64,000 nucleotides of DNA from Entomortierella parvispora (Eukaryota > Mortierellomycota > Mortierellomycetes > Mortierellales > Mortierellaceae): assembly GCA_963573315.1 (NCBI GenBank), contig OY752143.1:682001-746000 (forward strand), read 5' to 3'. The notes beneath the pieces were generated by a model that ran no database searches, was not told the DNA's origin, and saw only the letters and a program-made list of their open reading frames with translations. Below are positions 24,422 through 35,166 of this stretch, piece after piece. Within the stretch, counting starts at the first letter, position 1. The number at the start of each line of letters is the position of its first letter. The position numbers and the translations under genes were made by a program.

Positions 24422-25542
24422 ATGACACTTCTTGCTGTTGAGCTTAAGGAGGGCACCAAGATCCTCCATGCCGAGGCTGGTCGCTCAAAGTTCATGAAGT
24501 AAGTCCTCGACTCCAATCCCTTGCGAGTCGTCTCATGAGCAAATGAAGGTCCAAGCGTCACTGTAGATTAACGGCTCTGTTTTTTTGTTTGATCTGATAA
24601 CACCTTGCTACCAAAAAAAAAAAAAAAGATATTTTTTCAAAGGCGAAGTTTCTCTGGCCCTTTACGGACGCTTTCTCGTGTCTCTGTACCAAGTTTACAA
24701 GTAACGTTCTTGTCCTTTGTTTGTATTGCATGCCATCTCTTTCCTGGGATAAATGAAGAACGAGCAGGCCACATAGACAGACAGGAGAGAGTGTGTGGGC
24801 TGATAGAGCTGTAAGTCCTGACAATACCCGTCTCTGTTCCCTTGAACTTAGTGCTCTCGAACAGGCACTCGATGAACACAAAGAAAACGCACAATTAGCC
24901 CTGCTCTATTTCCCACGGGAGCTCTCACGCAAGGCTGCGCTGGAACAGGACCTCGAGTTCTTCAACGGACCTCAATGGCGCGAGATGATCCTGACCATCA
25001 CGCCCGCACAACAAGCCTACATTGATGCGATTCGACGGTGTGCTTCCTCGCCTACACCAGAACTCTTGGCCGCCCATGCCTATGTACGCTATCTAGGTGA
25101 TCTTTCAGGGGGTCAGGTTCTGGCCAAGCGTTTACAAAAGTTCAATGACCTGCCTGAGGATCAAGGTGTGGCCTTTTATCTCTTCCCTTTGATTGAGGAC
25201 CATGACCAGTTTAAGGAGATGTTCCGGAAACGTCTGAACCAAATCGAGGTTGACGACACTTTGAGAGAGCAGATTGTCCAGGAGGCGAAGGACACGTTTC
25301 TGAGAAACATTGACATCTTTTGCGAGTTTGATCATGAACTCCAGGGCTTGCCCATGAGTCGTAAAGAGCAGATCGAGAACTTGGAAGTCCTGGAACGTGA
25401 AAAGGCCGCCCTTCGACAAGAACTCCAGACCAATGTAAAGGACACCAAGCAGGAAGAAATCACGGCGATGCAAAGCGGTTTCCTTGGTAACTTGTGGAGC
25501 TCACTCTCGACCGCCGTTGGTCTCAAATCAACAACTGCTTGA
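24422..25542 (+). CDS. HMX1: Heme oxygenase
   Basis: Opens heme to biliverdin, releasing iron and CO. Exons 24422-24498, 24629-24700 and 24852-25542 give 279 residues. The proximal heme ligand is predicted as His16 in LKEGTKILHAEAG. FFKGEVSLALYGRFLVSLYQVY and ALEQALDEHKEN follow as in animal HO-1. The distal helix has the flexible glycines in AHAYVRYLGDLSGGQVLAKR. There is no clear C-terminal membrane anchor, though the tail SGFLGNLWSSLSTAVGL is mildly amphipathic. The first intron ends in a run of A directly before the acceptor AG and has no pyrimidine tract there; a branch-like CTGATAAC lies upstream. It converges with CAX4 (112 bp). HMX1 is the yeast name; orthology is inferred. Confidence 0.95.
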
Positions 25543-25654
25543 ATGACACACTCCAGCGTTGCATCCACCCATTTTTTCTCTCTCATGTGCTCAGACAGCC
25601 AATAAATACGCAAAGGAACCAATCTATTTTGTCATCAAGTTTTGTACAATGTGT

Positions 25655-26951
25655 CTAGATGCTATAGTCTGTTTTGCCGAGGCCGGCCTTGCGCCACAGG
25701 TCAAACTGTTCCCGCTCCCAACGGTAGACATGGTCCAATTGCTCCACATCTCGTAGATAGGCCCATTGACCATAGGGGTTGTCAAGCATCCAGTCCATCA
25801 GTCCCTTAGACCGCAAGAACCGATTGACGAAAAAGTAATAGCCCGTGGCGAATGCCACGCCGCAAATTGTACCAGCAACGACCTGTTGCCAGGTATGATA
25901 GAAGAGGTGCACTCTAACCAACAACACGCGGTATTTGGTTAGATTGGAGTCTTCTAGCATGTCAGTGAGAACCCTGCACCATGCCTCTCACCTCGAGTAT
26001 ATCACTAATGACGACCATAGGAGGACAAAGCAAGTGACGACTATTGGGCTCACACCTCCATTGTAGCCCCTAGACACAGAAATGACAGAAATAGCGATTA
26101 ACATGATGTTATCCTTGGTACAGGGGGTAATAATCAGCAATTGAATCCACTCCCGGGGAAACCTGGCTGTTACAAACTTGCCATCGGAACATGAGGATGA
26201 TCACGTATGTTGCAAAGTACGCCATGAATTGCGAGTGGCTGGAGGGCATGCCGTATCCGTCGCCAAGATATTCTACATTCCCCAATTAAAGAGAGAAGGT
26301 AAATAGGTCGTTCCTGGGTCTTGAGGACACAGATATCCTCAAAGCGAAATGGCGGTTCCATTTGAAGGGCTGTGTACCTGTTGGTCGGGCTTGTTTTACA
26401 AATCGTTTCAGTACAAAATTGGTGCACTCGTTCAGGAGCTGACCGATCAACATCAGGATAACGGTCAAGTCTCTTGTCGTCAGTACTGTGGCAATTATCC
26501 CACATGTGATGGCCAATGGAGAGAGAGTAAGATGGGCAAAGATCTTTGAATAGATGTCATTGTCGCTGAACTGGACGTGTGTAAGAGACAGCGAGTCGAG
26601 GGTATGGTGTGGAGGGATTTTTGATTGTGGAACAGAGGTGAGGATTTTGTCGCTTGGCATGACAGGAGGATGATTTGGCCCTAGTATTACTGTCGAGGCC
26701 GCGATTGTATGGATTTTACTGCTGGAGGTGAAGGCAGATGGGGGGGGTTCTTTGGATTGAGATGCGAAAGTGGTGGTGGGTCGTGGCATGCATGCATGCA
26801 TCGGGCTTTTCACCTCAAGAAAATCCTGTGACTGTTCGATTTTCAACGGTCCAAGTCGAGGCTGTGTTAGCGATGATGACATAATTGCGCGCAACATACC
26901 GTAGTTGTCTCTTCCTTCCTCCCTTCCCGCCTTCATTCCCACCCCTGGCAT
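25655..26951 (-). CDS. CAX4: Dolichyldiphosphatase
   Basis: ER-lumenal PAP2-type phosphatase recycling dolichyl diphosphate after N-glycosylation. Exons 26951-26378, 26272-26174, 26055-25992 and 25913-25655 give 331 residues; the second intron's borders (26173-26056) are the least certain. PAP2 motifs: KRFVKQARPTG, MPSSHSQFMAYF (PSSH in place of PSGH, as in DOLPP1) and SRVHLFYHTWQQVVAG with the catalytic His. Hydrophobic segments flank them. The N-terminal 110 residues are a Ser/Pro-rich extension. Starts at 26951, 26897 and 26882 are all possible because the extension is not conserved. Confidence 0.9.
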
Positions 26952-27019
26952 CCAATGCCTGACTCCTTTGACTTTTTTAAAATCATATATTCGTCTGCTC
27001 TACCTCAGTCGATCAAAGT

Positions 27020-27600
27020 TGCAAGGCAAGCATGTAGCCGCCGACATCGAATGGTTGCACGCCAAGATCAAACACCTGTTGGATCCCGGCTATGTACCTT
27101 TCCAGATACACGACCAGATACCCGGTGATGTTGACAAAACGTACTTTTTGCAATGGGTTGACACATTGGTTGTCAGTTTCAGAGCGTGGGCTACAGATGA
27201 CTTCAAAAACGGCAAATTATGGGCTCTCTGATCGACTAGAGGCATACATCTCAGACACTCTCTGGAAGTTGGTTGAAGTTCACCAAAGGCGTTGGGAATA
27301 TTTCAAGGAGACAGGTTATGGCTACCTCGATCTCGCCATCATCTGGGTGGGCCAAGTCCCTTGTTCTGACACGCGTCACACGCCCGACATGAGAACTAAT
27401 CCACGTTTACATTATTGGGACGAAGGAGGGACCACATCTATGACAAGTTCCCACATTTCCGAAAGAGCTACTCATCCGGCCAAGGTTATCATTCAGGTAA
27501 ACAACTTGCCGACGCTGCGATCCAGGTCCTTTTGCACAAGATTGATAATTGCCGAGCGGCGTGCGTTCTCACCAGAGTATCCGCATTGCTCTGAGGCCAG
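27020..27600 (+). pseudogene. Truncated GDSH/PC-esterase-like copy
   Basis: A broken duplicate of the 3' third of the copy at 28299-30451. It starts abruptly at the GKHVAA segment, so the GDSH motif and everything upstream are missing. An internal stretch of about 60-70 nt is deleted after it. A +1 shift near 27225 (where LWPTDRLEAY is read in the relative) breaks the frame, and the segment before DEGG is deleted. The similar DNA continues past the stop region into the Thr/Ala-repeat flank, so flank and gene were duplicated together. Clearly not functional as an esterase. Confidence 0.85.
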
Positions 27601-27658
27601 CTACTCAGGCTATTTATTTATTTATTGGGCGCGGCGACATCAACCACGACGTCAGTGG

Positions 27659-27802
27659 CAACACCAATTGTAACGGAAGGAACCTCAATAGCAGAGGCAT
27701 CAGTAGCAACACCAGGTGCAACAGAAGAACCTTCAACAGCCACGGCATCAGCAGAAACACTGGTTGCAATAGAAGAACCCTCAACAGCTGCGGCGACAAC
27801 AG
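27659..27802 (+). repeat. 48-bp degenerate tandem repeat x3
   Basis: Three diverged 48-bp units (27659-27706, 27707-27754, 27755-27802), A/C-rich. One plus-strand frame reads Thr/Ala/Glu repeats. Related sequence lies after the larger copy at about 30470-30600, linking the two flanks. Confidence 0.8.
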
Positions 27803-28067
27803 CAATAGCAGCGACAGCAATAACAGCTACGTCCGTGCCAGCAACAACATCAAAACGTTTAGTAATGGTTATTAATACAACAGACAACTGGAGAGCGAGA
27901 AAGAAATAGAGAAAAGAGTGGTGAATGTGTCCATTAATAATATTTACCGCAAGCGGACTTATAAAAATCGATCCCCGGATCCTACAAATGGCGATCCCCC
28001 TCTCATCTCGGTAGCACCACCCTCACCCTCTCTTTATAGAAAAGGGCAACTAGAAAAGGATAATAAT

Positions 28068-28166
28068 GTGGGCAAGGTGGGCAAGATGGGCAAGGTGGGC
28101 AAGGTGGGCAAGGTGGGCAAGGTGGGCAAGGTGGGCAAGGTGGGCAAGGTGGGCAAGGTGGGCAAA
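28068..28166 (+). repeat. 9-bp minisatellite (GTGGGCAAG)x11
   Basis: Eleven consecutive 9-bp units with two single-base variants (third and last), in the presumed promoter/5' UTR of the next gene copy. In one frame it reads a Val-Gly-Lys repeat within an ATG-initiated open frame from 27918 that runs into the esterase-like gene. Confidence 0.92.
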
Positions 28167-28298
28167 GGACAAAGTTGGACCAAACAGCAAGCCCCTGGAA
28201 GTATTCTCTTTCTTTTGACCTCCAACCGTCCGGCGGGGCCGCTTTCGTCCTCTCTTCTTTGCCCTCCTTCCCTCCCCTCCCCTCTTGTTGCTTGTCCC

Positions 28299-30451
28299 AT
28301 GCAGTACAAGGAAAGCCCCCTCCTTGGTTGTTTACCCATCAATGGCAAGTCGTCAGTTCGATGCTGGAATGTAAACATCGGCATACGATATTCCTTCATC
28401 TTCTTCAGCGCATTCAGCACCATCACCGTCTTCAGCGCCGCTTTCTTTTCCTTGATCTATTACGGAGGATACAGCTCTATTGGCGAACGACTCCGAACTG
28501 GGCAGCCGCCACCATTTCCACCATTTCTCCCAGCTCTCCAATACGCAAAAGAATATAACCATGACACCTTTACGCGTCTTGACTCGCCCTTCGAGTTTGA
28601 GTCTCCTCCGGACTTCACAAAGCTCGGGATCGAGTCCTGGTCAGAATGCCAAGAAGTCAGAACCAACAAGGGCTGGAGGGTTGAACATTGCACAGCCCCT
28701 GGATCGACCTGGATGAATGTTCCGATGAGTCAGATGATTGAAGACTTTGACGAAAGCAACAACTTCCTCTTCCGACCAGAGCCTCGCCGCAGCCCTATTT
28801 TTACACCAATCCCCCAGAAGTTCATGAGGTCCCTCTTGGATCTCCTGACTTGGAGGCCAAGCCCAGTGTGTGTAACCCCAGTGGGTATTTTCGTGTGCAG
28901 AGACTGTCAACTCCTTCAACGGACTATACCCTTGGGTCGGACAGTCAAGCCCCTGGATCCCGATGCCATAACAACCCCGGTCGACCGATCTCGCTCAATG
29001 AAACAACAAGGATCTATGTGGATAACTTTGCTGGACCAGACACCTTCCGTGCCATCATCGATGGACCCGAACACTATATCGCCAACCAACAAATCAACCT
29101 TGGCAACTGTACCTACGCGCTCCCCTATGTCCTCAGTCGACCTGGACGGTTTTGGCTGGTGAACATTGAACGCGGATATGACGACTATGGTGGAATGAAT
29201 GAGAATTTTAACGATACGTTTATTCCAAAGTTCATTGGCGAGATGATCTTACCAGAGGTGGGGCCTCCATCTCAAGCCGACAGCGAGGCCGAGGAGGTCC
29301 AAAAGTACAAGGAGGCCATGTCGCAAGTGCACGAGTTTGGAGTTTGCGCGGGGTGTCCACAATGGTTATATCCGGAGTTGGAACAGAAATATGAGGATTG
29401 GCCCATCTGCTCTCAGACACCGCTGATTGGAGCTCGTGAATATGGAGCTCTGGTACGGAAAAGTCCTGCTCATAGTTACGAGGATCTATTCAAGCAGGAT
29501 TATGAATGGGTAGGATCCCGTCCACTCTGTCGGCATGAGCCACGTCTAGTCACTTTTAATACTCCAGAGGCGATTCAAGAGTCCGAAAATACGAACAATA
29601 CAGCAGTGCCACCCTATGGAAGTCCACCAATGACCCCACACAATCTTCAGGAGAAGCGCGTGATGACTACGGATTGCGTGGGCCGAAATCGATCTTTATA
29701 TTTTGCAGGGGATTCTCACGACCGACAGCTTTTTATCGACACGATCCAGCGCTTGGCGGGCAAGCATGTAGCCGCCAACATCACTGGCTGGGATAATCAT
29801 TGGAGGCGTGTTGGAGGTATAAGCATGCAACAGGACTTTGATACACATATCAAATGGTTGCAAGCCAAGATCGAATACCTGTTGGATCCCGGCTACATAC
29901 CTTTCCAGATACACGACCAGATATCAGACGATGTTGAGAAAGCATACTTTTTGCAATGGGTTGATACATTGGTCATCAGTTTCGGAGCGTGGGCTGCGGC
30001 TGGCTTCGAAAGCGGCGAACTGTGGCCCACTGATCGACTAGAAGCGTACGTCTCAAATACTCTCTGGAAGTTGGCTGAAGTTCGTCATCGGCGTCGGGAA
30101 TATTTCAAGGAGACAGGTTATGGCTACCCCGATCTCGTCATCATCTGGGTGGGCCAATCCCCTTGGCCCGACACGCGTCAGATACCCGACATGAGAACCA
30201 ATCCACGTTTACAGTATTGGGATGATTTGATTAACAGCGAAATTGAGAAGATCAACCTCCATTATCAGGACGAAGGAGGGATGATCGACCATCTCAACAT
30301 CTATGACAAGTTCCTACATTTCCGAAAGAGCGCACCCGACCAAGCTCATCATTCAGGAAAACACCCTGGAGACGCTGCGATCCAGGTTCTTTTTCACAAG
30401 ATTGACATCTGCCGAGCGGCATTCACGCCAGAGTTTCCTCATTACAGCTAA
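28299..30451 (+). pseudogene. GDSH PC-esterase/Cas1-like membrane protein, copy A, frameshifted
   Basis: Full-length relative of the genes at 31800 and 38417, broken once. The frame from ATG 28299 covers a short cytosolic tail, a hydrophobic anchor (about residues 29-48) and FEFESPPDFTKLGIESW up to FRPEPR. Compared with the 38417 gene, about 7 nt are missing just after FRPEPR (28788-28792). The remainder, from PSVCNPSGYFRV to the stop at 30451, continues in another frame. All catalytic elements survive: GDSHDRQLF and, near the C-terminus, APDQAHH (DxxH). A 38-nt GT..AG segment (28829-28866) could restore the frame if spliced, but its donor is weak and it is very short. Either a young pseudogene, a sequencing error or a cryptically spliced gene. 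Confidence 0.75.
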
Positions 30452-31799
30452 CCTGGCTACCCGTCGGGTACGACAACATCAACCATGGCGTTAATGGTAA
30501 CACCAATTGTAACAGAATACAAGTCGACAGCAGCGGCGACAACAACATCAGCAACTTCAACAGTTATACCAGCAGTGGCAACTTCAGAAACTTCGGCAAC
30601 CAACTATAGACAACTATAGAATGGGAAAGAAATAGAAACAGAAAATAGAGAAAACAAATAACACCAGTGGATAATGAAGCGATTCTGATGTTGCAGTCAT
30701 GTGGCTACCCAGAGTCTATTGAGTGTATTGGCTGAGCGTCCTCGTCTCCGGAAGATGTTGAAGGAGACTGGCCATGGTCACTCACCTTCGGCGGGCTCCT
30801 TCTAAAAGAAACCTCGTTCCGTATGTGTTTTCACGAAAGGTGCTTCAACAGAGAGTGATAACCATCGAACTATCAGCGTAGTCACCTGTAGCCAATTCAA
30901 CAGAAGAAGTCCTGCTGCATACGATCCCAGAGAATGTTAAGAAAGCATAGTGCTCAAGTAGAAGCAGATGCCTCGATGCGCGACTGGAACCCCTGCAGCT
31001 TTCATGTAACGCAAGGGCGAGGGGGGCACACGTGGTAAATCACGAAGGCTCACTTTCTTTCGGAGCTTGGTCATCCCTCGGGGGCACAACATGAGACTTC
31101 GCCCCGTTTCTTTGTATTATTCAAGGCAACAACAGGCAAGAAGTTGGCCTCTATTTTTATGTTTTCTTGGAGAAGCCCCGCGCCATGTTCATCGACTTTG
31201 GACCATGGGACACACCAGAGCTAACAACGGTGTCTTGTCGATGCCAGTCAATTCCATGGATTCCATGAAAAGAAGAGATCTGTCAAGTAGGGAAGAGAGT
31301 GCACAGAGTTGCGGTGATCTCGTTGTACAGTACTCTAGTTGTCTATGTGAAACCCAAACCTTTGTCTTTAGCATTGGGATAGCCTTGTCCGTGCGAAGGT
31401 TGGACAAACTAATCGACAGAGCCAAGTTCTTTCACTCATCCTCATCATTTTCGTAGTCTTCCTCTTCCTCCACCAAAACCATCGCTAGCAATCTCAGTCC
31501 CTGGAGAGACCCCAACGTCTGACCCGGGACGGGACACGGATCGACTTCCGAGATAATTCTGTGCGGGCGAGCAGGTGCTGTACCAAATGAAGAAAGGGCT
31601 CGCAACTTGTTGATGCCAAGAAAGTGGCGGAGAAATCAATAAAGTTCTTTGTTGTGCAATTGCTCAATAAATAAACGGGGCTTGTCCTGTCCTTTGCTGC
31701 ACTCTTTCATCAATTCCACTAAACTTTGCTTATCGCTCCTCCTCCTCTTTGTCCTCCTCCTTTTCCTCCTCCTCCCTCCCAGTTGACTGCTGTACATAC
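30452..31799. other. Spacer between esterase-like copies A and B
   Basis: About 1.35 kb. The first 150 bp resemble the flank of the truncated copy (27640-27880). The last 400 bp resemble sequence before the decayed copy at 36910 and probably contain the promoter of copy B. The middle shows no recognisable gene or transposase. Confidence 0.5.
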
Positions 31800-33977
31800 A
31801 TGCGGTCCTCATCGTCCGGTGATGGCCCCCTTCTCGGTGGATTCCCCTTCAGCGGAAGGTCATCATCTTTGTGTCCAAACCCCAATATCGGACGGCGAAG
31901 CCTCATCGCTCTTGGCCTCATCGCCACGAGTGGTGTCACCTTCTTCTCCATCTCGTATCTCTCCGTCATGCTTGGCGAGAGCAGTCTACTCAATGAAAGT
32001 CTACATCCCCTCTCACCACCGCCATCGCCGCCACCACACCAGTTTGTGCCAGCCAACATCGAGATGACTGAATACGATGAGAACACCTGTGTCCGCCTCG
32101 ATACGCCCTTCGAGTTCGAGTCTCCTCCAGATTTCACAAAGCTCGGGATTGAATCCTGGACCGATTGCCGGGAGGTCAAGGTCAAGGACGGTTGGAAGGT
32201 CGAACACTGCACCGCTCCTGGATCAACCTGGAGAGCCTCAGCAGGAGAGGTGATCGAGGATGTGGATACTAGCTACCGGTTCCTCTTCCGACCAGAACCT
32301 CGCCCTGAGGGACAGAAGTACGCCTACATGACCCCACCAACTCCAAGGTCAGTTCAAGGTAGACCACCAGCAACCGTTAGGTCTTCCGCGCGAGACAAGC
32401 CCTCGCATTGCAACCCCAGTGGATACTTTCGTATAAAGAGAGTGTCGACTCCCTCCACAGATTATACTCTTGGATCGGACAACCCAGCCCCTGAACTTCG
32501 ATGCCGCAACAACCCTGGTCGACCCATCTCTCTCAATAACGCGACACGAGACTATGTTGACAACTTTGCGGGACCAGATACCCTTCGTGTCGTCCTTGAT
32601 GGACCCGAATACTACGTCAGCAACCAGCAGATCAACCTTGGGGACTGTACCTACGCAATCCCCTATGTCCTCAGTCGACCTGGACGCTTCTGGCTGGTTC
32701 AGATTGAACACGGGTATGATGATTATAAGGGTATGAATGAGAACTTTGACGGTAACTTTGTTCCGCAGCTTACTGGCGAGCTTCTCCTGCCCGTGCTCCC
32801 GCCAGCACCACCACGAGATGCCAGTTACAAAGCCTACCTTGAGTACAAAATGACTGTGGCACAAGTCTACGAGTTTACTGTCTGTTTGCATTGCCAGGCA
32901 GGCAATTACAAGTATGAGAACTGGCCCTTGTGTTCTGTAGAGCCTTCGAAGGCCGCTCGAGAGTATGGAGTCCTGGCCAGATCTCGTCCCGTTCTTCAGT
33001 TTGAAGATCTGTCCCTGCAGGGATTGGAGTGGGTAGCAGCTCGTCCCAGCTGTCGCTACAACCCACGACTGGTCACTTTTGAATCCCCAGAGGAGGTACT
33101 TGCAGCCCATTCCGGATCAAACGACCCCAACTTATCAGCGCCCCGACTTTTTGGCAGTCCCCCACCCGTTCCTGCAACGATCGAATTGCTCAGAGAAGAG
33201 TATGCAAAGACTCAAGAATGCCTCAGCCACAACCGGTCCATCTATTTTGTCGGCGACTCTCATGTTCGACAACTTTTAACCGGTGTCACAAAGCGATTTC
33301 AGGGTTACAACGGGGACCTGCAGGATTTCAAGAGTTGGGAGACACACACGGAGCTATTGGGCGGTGTCTTCATCCGGCAGGATTTTGACGCTTGGTTCCA
33401 GACCTTACCTGGAATGGCCAAGCGCATGGCTGATCCAGCTTACGTACCTTTCTCAAACGATGAAAATCTGCTGGACAAATTTGACACGGTCGTGCTGGAG
33501 TTTGGATCATGGGCGTCGTCCGGATACGGCATTGGAGCCATGTGGAACTCGGACCAATATTTGGCATTTATGAAGGAGGTTCTCTGGAATATGGCAGAGG
33601 TTCGCAACCAAAGGAGGCAATACTACCAAAAGATAGGACTCGGTTACAATGACCTCATGATCATTTGGATGGGAATGGTGGCCTGGCCCGACACTCGAAC
33701 GACGCCAGACATGCGCACCAATGTCCGGATGCAATACTGGGACGACCTCATAAATACCGAGATTGAGAAGATCAACGAGCACTACAAGGACCAAGGAGGG
33801 ATGATTGATCACTTGGACTCGTTCGCTACGTTCTTGCCCTTCCGAAAGATGTCGCCTGATGGTGCTCATCATCTAGCCAAGGCGCCAGTGGATGCGATCG
33901 TACAGGTTTTGACCCACAAGTTTGATCTGTGCAGAGCCCCGTTCACGCCTAAATACCCAACGCCAGCCACACCATAG
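31800..33977 (+). CDS. GDSH PC-esterase/Cas1-like type II membrane protein, copy B
   Basis: An intronless gene of 725 residues. A Ser/Gly-rich cytosolic tail is followed by one membrane anchor (about residues 34-56) and then a long lumenal region, as in Golgi glycan-modifying enzymes. The lumenal part has an N-terminal Cys-containing module (PFEFESPPDFTKLGIESW, VEHCTAPGSTW, then CNPSGYF) and DCTYAIPYVLSRPGRFWLV. The catalytic half carries GDSHVRQLL (Ser487), WMGMVAWPDTRTTPDMRTN and SPDGAHH (Asp687, His690). GDS near the start and DxxH near the end are the marks of the PC-esterase/PMR5-Cas1p/NXPE SGNH fold, many members of which O-acetylate cell-surface glycans. Substrate unknown. The ATG fits the copies A and C starts. 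Confidence 0.85.
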   Translation: MRSSSSGDGPLLGGFPFSGRSSSLCPNPNIGRRSLIALGLIATSGVTFFSISYLSVMLGESSLLNESLHPLSPPPSPPPHQFVPANIEMTEYDENTCVRLDTPFEFESPPDFTKLGIESWTDCREVKVKDGWKVEHCTAPGSTWRASAGEVIEDVDTSYRFLFRPEPRPEGQKYAYMTPPTPRSVQGRPPATVRSSARDKPSHCNPSGYFRIKRVSTPSTDYTLGSDNPAPELRCRNNPGRPISLNNATRDYVDNFAGPDTLRVVLDGPEYYVSNQQINLGDCTYAIPYVLSRPGRFWLVQIEHGYDDYKGMNENFDGNFVPQLTGELLLPVLPPAPPRDASYKAYLEYKMTVAQVYEFTVCLHCQAGNYKYENWPLCSVEPSKAAREYGVLARSRPVLQFEDLSLQGLEWVAARPSCRYNPRLVTFESPEEVLAAHSGSNDPNLSAPRLFGSPPPVPATIELLREEYAKTQECLSHNRSIYFVGDSHVRQLLTGVTKRFQGYNGDLQDFKSWETHTELLGGVFIRQDFDAWFQTLPGMAKRMADPAYVPFSNDENLLDKFDTVVLEFGSWASSGYGIGAMWNSDQYLAFMKEVLWNMAEVRNQRRQYYQKIGLGYNDLMIIWMGMVAWPDTRTTPDMRTNVRMQYWDDLINTEIEKINEHYKDQGGMIDHLDSFATFLPFRKMSPDGAHHLAKAPVDAIVQVLTHKFDLCRAPFTPKYPTPATP

Positions 33978-35166
33978 TGCGACGCCCACTTTCCGGCAAT
34001 AAAATCGCGTTAGCTTGGAGATGAAGGCGTTCATTGTTTGATCAAGACGTGATCTCCTGTTCCACTTCTGCAAAGATCGCTGTCCTTTTTCCGGACCCTT
34101 ATGCGAAAGTCACTCATCCTTTTGACTCTTGATGTTTTGTCTTTTTTTTTTCTTTTCAAGACCTCTGTACCCTTATCTCTAAAATGCACTTTCAAGAGAT
34201 GCGACCACGGACTGCTTCCAGAAGAAAGGGAGAACTTTAGCGCGAATGATAAGTTTCATTGGAAGACGACTATGTTGACGAGCCCTTCACATTCACAAGT
34301 GAGCGTACCGATACACTAGTTACCTTCCATCGCGATGAAAGCATGTACTCTTTACCTGCATTTGCAAACGAGCAAAGATTCTCTTCACCGGCTGTGAAGC
34401 GACATTACGATACACTCATCACCGTGTTGGAACAGCCCCAAGTGACGGAAGCTTCCGGTGCTAGAGCTAGTCCTTCTTTCAGAAATCCCGAAGCCAGCTC
34501 ATCCGAAGAAGAACAATGCTGTCCTGTGCCCCGGATCCTAGATTTATAATTTTTATTTCAGCTTTTTCATCATATTAAAAAATCAGATTATAATATTATT
34601 TATTCTTGACACTTCATGCGCAAATGAATGGGAGATGTTCATCTGGGCGCACAGATGGCAGAGTCGCCTTTGTTAGGAAAGATATTTTCTTGGGTGACAG
34701 ACTGTAATGGCCGTTCATTTGCGTGTAGTGCCACCACCAAACGTCTCTCCAGCGATGCTCCCTCTCATGGCCTGTAGAATAAAGGATGCCTTGAACCTAC
34801 CCAGGGCTTCCAAGCGGTCGACTGAGACCGCCTGACGGTCGATCCCAGTTGCCGAGGCGTGACGAGGCGTGACGGGACGTCTTCCTGGGGCGAATGCGAC
34901 GTTTGTTGGCTCAATCGCCTGAACACAAAGTTTGCGTTTGAAATTGGGTCGCTCTCGTTCTCGTCTCTATTCTTCTTTCTCTCTTCATTTCTCTTCTCTC
35001 TCTCCTTCCCTCCCTCCTTCCCTCCCTCCTTCTCAAAGCATCATTCTCCCGTCTGGCCTACCGAGCTCGTCTCTGTAACCTCCCAGCCTCTCTCCCCTTC
35101 TCCCCTTCTCCCCCTCTCCCCTTCCCTTTTCCTTCAACAGGACTCTGCTCGGCAGAAAAAGCAACC
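33978..35166. other. Spacer with an orphan open frame
   Basis: The plus-strand frame 34259-34549 (first ATG 34343) reads a coherent acidic C-terminus-like peptide (DEPFTFTSERTDTLV to PVPRILDL). I cannot attach it to an upstream exon or a family, so it may be the remnant of a displaced gene. The rest holds the FkbM promoter with C/T-rich repeats around 34970-35130, and a small perfect hairpin (GCGGTC/GACCGC) near 34812-34829. Confidence 0.4.

Noticed and set aside
31749..31799. Extension of copy B upstream to 31749
   Set aside because: That frame begins with TTG and reads a Ser run from C/T-rich 5' UTR. The ATG at 31800 aligns with the starts of copies A and C.
34790..34870. tRNA-like stretch with hairpin and GGTCGATCCC
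   Set aside because: The arms do not form a proper cloverleaf: no acceptor-stem pairing, and the T-arm lacks the usual GGTTCGA pattern on either strand.
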